Shown here in pieces: positions 1-5,034 of a stretch of DNA of 5,034 bases. Within the stretch, counting starts at the first letter, position 1, and each line of letters begins with the position of its first letter. The stretch is from Cypionkella sp. (GTDB taxonomy: Bacteria > Pseudomonadota > Alphaproteobacteria > Rhodobacterales > Rhodobacteraceae), in assembly GCA_018063485.1 (NCBI GenBank), contig JAGPBG010000203.1, forward strand, positions 1-5,034, read 5' to 3'. The notes below the pieces were generated by a model. The model worked only from the letters and a program-made list of their open reading frames with translations. It did no database searches and was not told the origin of the DNA. The position numbers were made by a program, and so were the translations under genes.

Positions 1-86
1 CGTGATCCGCATTAAAACAGAGAAAAAAGGATAATTGCAATACTGTCCATAATAGAGGGAAATCCAGCCATTCCATAGCTGCCATC
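1..86 (+). promoter_or_regulatory. A+T-rich upstream leader, probable promoter region
   Basis: This stretch is visibly richer in A and T than the genes that follow, and it lies directly upstream of the first gene of the operon, so a promoter is expected here by position. I cannot find a -35/-10 pair with acceptable spacing. TTGCAA (35-40) and CATAAT (48-53) are each promoter-like but only 7 bp apart. A perfect 8-bp palindrome, ATTGCAAT, lies at 34-41 and could be half of a regulator site. Short open frames running in from the left edge stop at 13-15 and 32-34, so the tail of an upstream gene could end here, but nothing identifies one. Confidence 0.3.
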
Positions 87-115
87 CGGTGGTGCAATAA
101 AGATCATCACCACCG
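87..115 (+). repeat. Inverted repeat / leader stem-loop ahead of the amidase RBS
   Basis: CGGTGGTG (87-94) and CACCACCG (108-115) are perfect reverse complements separated by 13 bases. The right arm ends 5 bases before the Shine-Dalgarno sequence of the first gene. In RNA it could form an 8-bp stem just upstream of the ribosome site. In DNA it could be a dimeric-regulator operator. The sequence does not separate these possibilities. Confidence 0.45.
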
Positions 116-120
116 AAAAT

Positions 121-126
121 GAAGGA
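121..126 (+). promoter_or_regulatory. Shine-Dalgarno site that sets the amidase start
   Basis: GAAGGA lies 7 bases before the ATG at 134, which is ideal spacing. The alternative in-frame ATG at 119 overlaps this site and has only weak purines upstream, so 134 is the preferred start. Confidence 0.75.
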
Positions 127-133
127 TAGTGGA

Positions 134-850
134 ATGAGCGACGTGGATACCAAAGCACTGGACCGCCTTTTGCAACAGGCGTTCGACACTGCTTCGAAAC
201 TGTACAAGGAACGCGGATTTCAGCGCCGAGTGGGTTTTGGCAAACGCCCCGCACTGGTCAGTGTTGACCTTGCCAATGCCTGGACGCGTCCCGGCAATCC
301 TTTCACCTGCGATCAGGAGAAGATGGATAACGAGATCATCCCCGGCATGCAAAAACTGTTGAAGCACTTCCGCGCCAACAAGTTGCCAGTCGTGCACGTC
401 ACGACCGCCTACGAGATTACCGACCGCAACGCCGATTTCACCGACATGGGCCTGTGGCACGACAAGATCCCGGTCGAGGTGGTGGACATCAAGAATACCG
501 AGCTTTGGGCCATCGACAGCCGCATTGCGCCGATCCCCGGCGAATACACGCTGCTGAAAAAGCGCGCCTCGTCGTTCCACGGCACTGAACTTGCGGGCAT
601 TCTGCGCGCCAATAACGTGGACACCATCGTCGTGACCGGTGTGACCGCCTGCGCCTGCGTGCGCCAGACGATCTGTGACGGTATCGCCGACGGCTTCCGC
701 ACCATCGCGGCACGCGAAGCGATTGGCGACCGGGTGCCAGGCGCTGTTGCATGGAACCTTTTCGATATCGACGCCAAGTTTGGCGACGTCGAGTCGGTGA
801 ATGACATTTGCAAGAAACTTGACCAAATCGGCAGCCAGAACCGCGCCTGA
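134..850 (+). CDS. N-carbamoylsarcosine amidohydrolase (isochorismatase-fold cysteine amidase)
   Basis: Predicted cytoplasmic enzyme of 238 residues that hydrolyses N-carbamoylsarcosine to sarcosine, NH3 and CO2. The fold is the isochorismatase/nicotinamidase type. The family triad is visible: Asp45 in VSVDLANAW, Lys142 in the KKRASSF segment, and nucleophile Cys175 in GVTACACVRQ, preceded by the Val-Thr pair that forms the cis-peptide oxyanion loop in this family. From memory, the Arthrobacter enzyme has Asp51, Lys144, Cys177 and a carboxylate-binding Arg202. The matching arginine here is Arg200 in GDRVPG, at the same 25-residue distance from the cysteine. Long blocks (ERGFQRR near 26-32, DLANAW, DMGLW near 104, WNLFDIDAKFGDVES near 207-221) also match it. 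The C-terminus is about 25 residues shorter than in Arthrobacter and leaves the core intact. There is no signal peptide. An in-frame ATG at 119 would add five residues. It is first in the operon, 62 bp before hyuA. Other members of the superfamily, such as maleamate amidases, are less likely. Confidence 0.88.
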   Translation: MSDVDTKALDRLLQQAFDTASKLYKERGFQRRVGFGKRPALVSVDLANAWTRPGNPFTCDQEKMDNEIIPGMQKLLKHFRANKLPVVHVTTAYEITDRNADFTDMGLWHDKIPVEVVDIKNTELWAIDSRIAPIPGEYTLLKKRASSFHGTELAGILRANNVDTIVVTGVTACACVRQTICDGIADGFRTIAAREAIGDRVPGAVAWNLFDIDAKFGDVESVNDICKKLDQIGSQNRA

Positions 851-860
851 GGCAATCAAA

Positions 861-884
861 CGGGGCATCCGTCAGGATGCCCCG
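861..884 (+). terminator. Intercistronic hairpin, possible partial terminator or processing stem
   Basis: CGGGGCATCC (861-870) and GGATGCCCCG (875-884) form a perfect 10-bp stem with a GTCA tetraloop, 10 bases after the amidase stop. The bases that follow (CAAATAAAAC) contain no T-tract, so it is not a canonical intrinsic terminator in the + direction. On the - strand the stem is followed by TTTGATT, which is somewhat better. Because the downstream genes belong to the same pathway, read-through is expected. The stem may act as an attenuator or as a 3' stabiliser for the amidase part of the transcript. Confidence 0.5.
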
Positions 885-901
885 CAAATAAAACGACAGC
901 T

Positions 902-907
902 GGGAGG
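902..907 (+). promoter_or_regulatory. Shine-Dalgarno site of hyuA
   Basis: GGGAGG lies 2 bases before the ATG at 910 and 5 bases before the ATG at 913. The second spacing is workable and the first is too tight, so translation probably begins at 913. The protein then begins MARIGVDVGGTNTD. Confidence 0.65.
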
Positions 908-912
908 CAATG

Positions 913-2985
913 ATGGCACGGATAGGCGTGGATGTAGGCGGAACGAACACCGATCTCGTTCTGGAATGTGACAAGGGCATCTTCTTTCACAAGGTGCCAT
1001 CGACGCCCAAGGATCAGTCGATTGCGGTGATCCGCGGCGTGATGGAAATTTGCGGGCTGGCCGGCATTGCCAAAGAGGCGGTCAGTCTGATCGCGCATGG
1101 CACGACAGTTGCCACCAATATCACCATTGAACATAACGGGGCCGAGGTCGGCATGCTGACCACGCGCGGTTTCCGCGACATTCTGCACATCGGTCGGCAC
1201 AAGCGGCCGCACAACTTTTCGTTGCACTTTGATGTGCCGTGGCAGTCAAATCCGCTGGTCAAGCGGCGCAACCGCATCGCTATCACTGAACGCATCCTGC
1301 CCCCCTTGGGCGAAGTATCGGTGGCGATGGACGAGGCCGAAATCCGCGAAGCCTGTGCTTTGTTCCGCAAACGCGGAATCAAGTCGGTTTGCGTGGGGTT
1401 CCTGTTCAGCTTTCTCAACGACTCCCACGAGAAACGGGCGCGCGAGATCGTGCTGGAAGAAATTCCCGACGCCTATGTCTCGATTTCGTCCGAGGTGGCC
1501 AACGTCATCCGTGAATATGAACGCTTCTCCACTGTCGCGATGAACGCCTATGTCGGGCCGAAATCGGCACTGTATCTGCGCAACCTTGAGCAAAAGGTAC
1601 AGGCGGCGGGCATTCCGGCCAAGTTGCGCGTGATCCAGTCCAACGGCGGAATTTCCACCATTGATGGCTGCGCCAAAAAGCCGGTAGGCATTCTGCTGTC
1701 TGGCCCCGCTGGTGGTGTGATTGGTGCCTTGGCCGAGGCGCGGCTGGCCGGGGTTGAGAATATCCTGACCAATGACATCGGCGGCACCTCGGCCGACATC
1801 TCGACCATCGCCGGAGGGCGTATCCGGATCAAGAATCCGCGTGACACGTTGGTCTCCGGCCATGCTGTAATGGCACCGATGATCGACCTTGAAACCATCG
1901 GTGCGGGTGGCGGCTCTATTGCCTATCTGGATTCCGCAGGCGGCTTTCACGTCGGTCCGCGCTCTGCCGGGTCTGAACCTGGACCGGCCTGCTATGGCCG
2001 TGGCGGCACCGAGCCGACAGTAACCGACGCGCAGGTGGTGCTGGGCCGGATGGACGCAGACAAGTTTCTGGGCGGCGATCTGCCGTTGGACCCGGCACTG
2101 TCGCACAAAGCCATCAAGGAGAAGATCGCCGATCCCATGGGGATTTCGGTGACCGAGGCAGCTTTGGGAATTATCAAGGTCATCAACAACAACATGGCCC
2201 TGACCATGCGCGCCAATTCGGTTGCCCGCGGCTATGATCCGCGCGAATTCAGCCTGATGCCTTTTGGCGGTGCGGGCCCGTTCCATGGCGTGGCTTTGGC
2301 CGAACTGGTGTCGGCCAAGGAGGTGCTGGTTCCGCTTGCCCCAGGCATCACTGCCGCGATGGGTCTGCTTGGGACCAACCTGCAATACGAGCATATCCGC
2401 TCGGTCATCACCAATCTCTACACCGCCGACCAAGCCGCGATGGACAAAGTCAACGCGGTGGTCGACACTCTTGTCGCCGCCGGAAACCTTGACCTTGACG
2501 CCGATGCAATCCCCGCCCCCGACCGGAAATCCGAAGTGATTGCCGAGGTGCGTTACCACGGCCAGGGCTTTGAGTTGCGCGTTCCCATTCCCGGCGGGCG
2601 GCTGACCGAAGGTAACCGGGCCGAGGTCATCAAGGCCTTTCATGCCCGCCACACCGCCGATTATGGCTATGCCTTCGACGACGCTTTGGTAGAACTCTAC
2701 AACATCCGCGTCATTGCCACCGCTGCCGCCCCGCATCTGCAACTGCCAAAGGTCGCCAGGGGCAGTCAGGCAGATGTGCCAGCCTCGCTGCTGTACACCC
2801 GCGAGACGGTGTTTGACGACGGCTCGACCCACCAGACCCCGCGCTACGACCGCACCAGGCTGGGTGCCGGTGTCACCGTCGATGGCCCCGCCATTCTGCT
2901 TCAGCACAACTCCACCACGCTTTTGCCACCAGGTTACCGGGCCGAGGTTCTGACCTACGGCAGCCTGCGCATCGCCAAGCATTGA
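913..2985 (+). CDS. hyuA: N-methylhydantoinase/oxoprolinase family subunit A (ATP-dependent hydantoinase, HyuA)
   Basis: Predicted large subunit (690 residues) of a cytoplasmic HyuA-HyuB enzyme that uses ATP to open a hydantoin-type ring. The likely product is N-carbamoylsarcosine, made from N-methylhydantoin. Domain order: Hydant_A_N (about 2-180), the Hydantoinase_A core (about 199-490) and the C-terminal hydantoinase/oxoprolinase domain (about 500-680). Nucleotide-binding motifs of the actin/hexokinase-like fold are intact: IGVDVGGTNTD (4-14), LLSGPAGG (261-268), NDIGGTSADIS (287-297), ETIGAGGGSIA (327-337) and FGGAGPFHG (451-459). The family segments SAGSEPGPACYGRGGTEPT (351-369) and RYHGQGFEL (547-555) are also present. 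The length is normal for stand-alone HyuA, and the gene is not fused to HyuB as in eukaryotic 5-oxoprolinase. An ATG at 910 would add one Met. Its close neighbours are the amidase upstream and hyuB 10 bp downstream. Family members also act on oxoproline, lactams or ketones (carboxylases), so the substrate is inferred mainly from the linked amidase. Confidence 0.92.
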   Translation: MARIGVDVGGTNTDLVLECDKGIFFHKVPSTPKDQSIAVIRGVMEICGLAGIAKEAVSLIAHGTTVATNITIEHNGAEVGMLTTRGFRDILHIGRHKRPHNFSLHFDVPWQSNPLVKRRNRIAITERILPPLGEVSVAMDEAEIREACALFRKRGIKSVCVGFLFSFLNDSHEKRAREIVLEEIPDAYVSISSEVANVIREYERFSTVAMNAYVGPKSALYLRNLEQKVQAAGIPAKLRVIQSNGGISTIDGCAKKPVGILLSGPAGGVIGALAEARLAGVENILTNDIGGTSADISTIAGGRIRIKNPRDTLVSGHAVMAPMIDLETIGAGGGSIAYLDSAGGFHVGPRSAGSEPGPACYGRGGTEPTVTDAQVVLGRMDADKFLGGDLPLDPALSHKAIKEKIADPMGISVTEAALGIIKVINNNMALTMRANSVARGYDPREFSLMPFGGAGPFHGVALAELVSAKEVLVPLAPGITAAMGLLGTNLQYEHIRSVITNLYTADQAAMDKVNAVVDTLVAAGNLDLDADAIPAPDRKSEVIAEVRYHGQGFELRVPIPGGRLTEGNRAEVIKAFHARHTADYGYAFDDALVELYNIRVIATAAAPHLQLPKVARGSQADVPASLLYTRETVFDDGSTHQTPRYDRTRLGAGVTVDGPAILLQHNSTTLLPPGYRAEVLTYGSLRIAKH

Positions 2986-2988
2986 GGA
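2984..2988 (+). promoter_or_regulatory. hyuB Shine-Dalgarno overlapping the hyuA stop codon
   Basis: GAGGA begins inside the TGA stop of hyuA (2983-2985) and sits 7 bases before the hyuB ATG. This places terminating ribosomes directly on the next start. It suggests translational coupling that keeps the two subunits in balance. Confidence 0.75.
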
Positions 2989-2995
2989 TCACATC

Positions 2996-4759
2996 ATGAC
3001 CAAACTCAAAGTCGATCCGATCACGCTGCAAGTCATCCGGGGCGCGATGGAAACCATCGCCGAAGAGATGGCGCATGTGCTGTTCCGCATGTCCTTTTCC
3101 TCGATTATCCGGGAATCCGAGGATTTGGGTGCAGGCCTGTTTGACAAGGATTTCAACACGCTCTGCGAGAGCGAGTCGACGCCGATGCACATCGGTTCGA
3201 TCCCTGGCTATCTCAATGGCATCAAGGAAAGCCTTGATGATGGCCAGTGGTTTGACGGCGACGTGGTCGTGCATAACCACCCCTATTTCGGCTCGTCCCA
3301 CACCCCCGACCTCGCCATCGTCATCCCGATTTTCTACCAGGGAGAGCTGGTCGGCTATTCCGCCAACACCGCCCACCATATCGACATTGGCGCGGCCACC
3401 CCCGGTCTGATCATCGACGTGCCGGATGTGTTTGCCGAAGGCATGCTGTTTGCCGGCACCAAGCTTTACCGCAAGGGCGAGCGTAACGACACGATGTGGA
3501 ATTACATCCGCCGCAATAGCCGTGCGGCGCGACAGTTGGTCGATGATATCGAGGCACAAATCGCCTCGGCACGTCTGGGCGTGAAACGGTTCAAGGAACT
3601 GTTGGAACGTTATGGCAAGGATCTGGTTTTTTCCGCCTGCAACCAGTTGATGGATTATTCCGAAACCATGTTGCGGCAACGGATTTCGGCAATTCCCAAC
3701 GGGGAATACCGTGCCGAAGGTTGGCTGGACGACGATGGCCGCAACCGCGGCGAGCGCTTGGCTGTCAAGGTCTGTGTCCGGGTGATCGACGACCGGATCG
3801 AGGTCGATCTGACCGGCTCGGCCCCACAAACCCCCACCGCCTACAACGTGCCGTTTGAAGGTTCCACGAAGGTTGCGGCCTTTGCGGCTTTTCGCAAGCT
3901 GCTGCTGGATACCGCAACCTCGCCAACCCGCGTGCCCTCGAACCAAGGTTCCTTCCGCCCGATTTCGGTTATTGCGCCTTTGGGCACCATCTTCAACCCC
4001 AAGGCCCCGGCGGCCGCCGAGGCGCGCTTTACCCAATGCAACTTCATGATCGACCTGATCATCAAGGCGATGGCCCCGGTGCTGCCCGATGAGATCATCG
4101 CGGGCTCGTCCGCGTCGATCAGTTTTGCCTCTTATGCCGGGGTCAAGCCGGATGGGAACTATTGGGTTTTCCTTGAGGTGAACGAGGGTGCTTATGGCGG
4201 GCGGCCGCGATCTGACGGGCCGGATTCGATTGACAACCTGATGGCCAACACCCGCAACAACCCGCTTGAAGACCTCGCCATGCATATTCCAATGATCTGC
4301 GACCGCTATGAGCTGCGCGATGACGTCGCCCCCGGCGCGGGCCGCTTCCGCGGCGGCATTGGTGTGGTCAAGTCGCAGCGTATTCTGACGGACGGTATCA
4401 TCACCCACGAATCCGAACGTCATACCAATGTGCCCTGGGGTATTTTCGGTGGCAAAGCCGGGGCTGTCGGCAGATGCGACATCTTCAACGTCAATGGCGG
4501 CGAGGTGCGCGAAATGCCCTCCAAATTCCACGGGCTGGCGGTGAAGGCGAACGACGTGATGGCCTATTACTCACCCTGCGGCGGCGGCTACGGTAGCCCG
4601 CTGGAGCGTGATCCGGCCAAGGTGCTGGATGATGTGCTCGACGGGTTCTGCACTTCCCAGGATGCGGCGGATGTCTATGGCGTCGTTCTGGACCTTGATG
4701 CCGAAACGGTGGATTTGATCGCCACCGAAAAGCGCCGCGCCGTGCTTGAGGCCCGCTAG
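2996..4759 (+). CDS. hyuB: N-methylhydantoinase/oxoprolinase family subunit B (HyuB)
   Basis: Predicted second subunit (587 residues) of the ATP-dependent hydantoinase. In this family HyuB is generally thought to carry the metal-dependent hydrolytic site, while HyuA handles ATP. One Hydantoinase_B domain spans nearly the whole protein, with recognisable blocks: SEDLGAGLFD (41-50), HNHPYFGSSHTPD (93-105), AHHIDIGAATPG (126-137), DLTGSAPQ (271-278), NPKAPAAAEARF (334-345), FRGGIGVVKS (451-460), WGIFGGKAG (481-489) and CGGGYGSPLERDP (528-540). Candidate metal ligands are Asp43, His102, Asp105, His127/His128 and Asp130. The motif usually written NDPY-x-GG-x-H-x-PD is NHPYFGSSHTPD here, so the first Asp is replaced by His, while the downstream His and Asp remain. 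The length is normal and there is no signal peptide or membrane segment. It starts 10 bp after hyuA with a coupled ribosome site. A carboxylase or lactamase role cannot be excluded from sequence alone. Confidence 0.92.
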   Translation: MTKLKVDPITLQVIRGAMETIAEEMAHVLFRMSFSSIIRESEDLGAGLFDKDFNTLCESESTPMHIGSIPGYLNGIKESLDDGQWFDGDVVVHNHPYFGSSHTPDLAIVIPIFYQGELVGYSANTAHHIDIGAATPGLIIDVPDVFAEGMLFAGTKLYRKGERNDTMWNYIRRNSRAARQLVDDIEAQIASARLGVKRFKELLERYGKDLVFSACNQLMDYSETMLRQRISAIPNGEYRAEGWLDDDGRNRGERLAVKVCVRVIDDRIEVDLTGSAPQTPTAYNVPFEGSTKVAAFAAFRKLLLDTATSPTRVPSNQGSFRPISVIAPLGTIFNPKAPAAAEARFTQCNFMIDLIIKAMAPVLPDEIIAGSSASISFASYAGVKPDGNYWVFLEVNEGAYGGRPRSDGPDSIDNLMANTRNNPLEDLAMHIPMICDRYELRDDVAPGAGRFRGGIGVVKSQRILTDGIITHESERHTNVPWGIFGGKAGAVGRCDIFNVNGGEVREMPSKFHGLAVKANDVMAYYSPCGGGYGSPLERDPAKVLDDVLDGFCTSQDAADVYGVVLDLDAETVDLIATEKRRAVLEAR

Positions 4760-4769
4760 AGCGCGGGCC
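4750..4769 (+). terminator. Stem-loop enclosing the hyuB stop codon
   Basis: GGCCCGC (4750-4756) and GCGGGCC (4763-4769) form a perfect all-G/C 7-bp stem. The 6-base loop TAGAGC begins with the hyuB stop codon. No T-tract follows. It may add to 3'-end stability or Rho-linked termination, but the short length means chance is possible in GC-rich DNA. Confidence 0.35.
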
Positions 4770-4773
4770 GGCA

Positions 4774-4796
4774 GTATCGGCAACTTTTCCCGATAC
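4774..4796 (+). terminator. Second hairpin downstream of hyuB
   Basis: GTATCGG (4774-4780) pairs perfectly with CCGATAC (4790-4796) around a 9-base loop that contains TTTT. Two more G-C pairs (4771-4772 with 4797-4798) can form across a bulged A. There is no T-tract after the stem, so it is a weak terminator candidate. Confidence 0.35.
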
Positions 4797-4813
4797 GCCT
4801 GAGCAATGCCAAT

Positions 4814-4843
4814 AATCCGGTACGGCAACAGCCGTGCCGGATT
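4814..4843 (+). terminator. Strong 13-bp hairpin, best candidate for the operon 3' end
   Basis: AATCCGGTACGGC (4814-4826) and GCCGTGCCGGATT (4831-4843) form a 13-bp stem with a single G-U wobble and an AACA tetraloop. It is the strongest structure in the region, about 55 bp after hyuB. The following bases (GCCACGACTTTCATC) are only weakly T-rich. It therefore suits a 3' stabilising stem or imperfect terminator better than a textbook intrinsic terminator. Confidence 0.5.
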
Positions 4844-5034
4844 GCCACGACTTTCATCGTCCAGATTGCTCCACCTCATTGGCGATAGGCCTCACGCCAG
4901 ATGGTTGACGAATCGTCCAATCAGTCTTGGCAAAAGCGCCGCTCTCATTGGGGTCATATCGCAGGCGGTGCTTGCTTTGGAGCCGATCAACACTGAGAGG
5001 CGTGAAGCAGATCGACCCTTCCCGTAACCTCGAG
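4844..5034. other. Downstream flank without a convincing gene
   Basis: I find no gene here that can be supported. A + strand frame (4806-5027) lacks a ribosome site and runs through the hairpin at 4814-4843. A - strand frame is open from the right edge down to a stop at 4854-4856 (59 codons). It could be the 3' end of a convergent gene that starts outside the window, but I do not recognise its product. The last six bases are CTCGAG, an XhoI site. Confidence 0.4.

Noticed and set aside
35..53. TTGCAA and CATAAT as a sigma-70 promoter
   Set aside because: The two boxes are only 7 bp apart, far from the required 16-18 bp, and neither has a good partner at the proper distance.
119..121. ATG at 119 as the amidase start
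   Set aside because: The better Shine-Dalgarno site (GAAGGA, 121-126) overlaps this codon and is ideally spaced for the ATG at 134. The five extra residues add nothing conserved.
107..868. - strand open frame (253 codons) opposite the amidase
   Set aside because: It covers almost exactly the amidase gene in antisense and starts inside the intercistronic hairpin. It has no family motif.
1246..2982. Long - strand open frame (578 codons) opposite hyuA
   Set aside because: It lies wholly opposite a well-supported hyuA. Its translation shows no recognisable family motif and is rich in Gly, Arg and His, as expected for the antisense frame of a GC-rich gene.
2873..4531. Long - strand open frame (552 codons) opposite hyuB
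   Set aside because: Same pattern: antisense to a conserved gene, no recognisable domain, and it also crosses the hyuA-hyuB junction.
4806..5027. + strand open frame of 73 codons after hyuB
   Set aside because: No Shine-Dalgarno site precedes it, its start lies among the 3' hairpins, it reads straight through the strong 13-bp stem, and its product resembles no family I know.
4844..5034. Insertion-sequence remnant downstream of hyuB
   Set aside because: I see no terminal inverted repeats, target duplication or transposase motif in this flank.

Overview
The window reads as a compact catabolic operon from a GC-rich bacterium, most likely an alphaproteobacterium. That placement rests only on base composition (about 60% G+C by eye in the genes), codon use and the general look of the proteins. 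No rRNA, tRNA or lineage-specific marker is present, so it is tentative.

Layout, all on the + strand: (1) positions 1-133 are an A+T-richer leader with no complete gene. It carries a perfect 8-bp inverted repeat (87-115) just ahead of a strong Shine-Dalgarno sequence. (2) 134-850 encodes an isochorismatase-fold amidase that closely resembles N-carbamoylsarcosine amidohydrolase, with its Asp-Lys-Cys triad intact. (3) 851-912 is an intercistronic gap with a perfect 10-bp hairpin that lacks a T-tract. (4) 913-2985 is hyuA and (5) 2996-4759 is hyuB, the two subunits of an ATP-dependent hydantoinase/oxoprolinase-family enzyme. They are separated by 10 bp, and the hyuB ribosome binding site overlaps the hyuA stop codon. 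(6) 4750-4843 holds three successive hairpins, the first with the hyuB stop codon in its loop. (7) 4844-5034 has no convincing gene and ends exactly on an XhoI site (CTCGAG).

The three genes fit together as consecutive steps. HyuA-HyuB would open the ring of N-methylhydantoin (or a related hydantoin) at the cost of ATP to give N-carbamoylsarcosine. The amidase would then release sarcosine, ammonia and CO2. This is the lower half of the creatinine route that runs through N-methylhydantoin. The creatinine deaminase, sarcosine-oxidising enzyme, transporter and regulator that would complete the pathway are not in the window.

I see no mobile element, CRISPR array, tRNA or rRNA. The enzyme families are known. 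The less ordinary points are the RNA-level structures between and after the genes, and an altered signature motif in HyuB.
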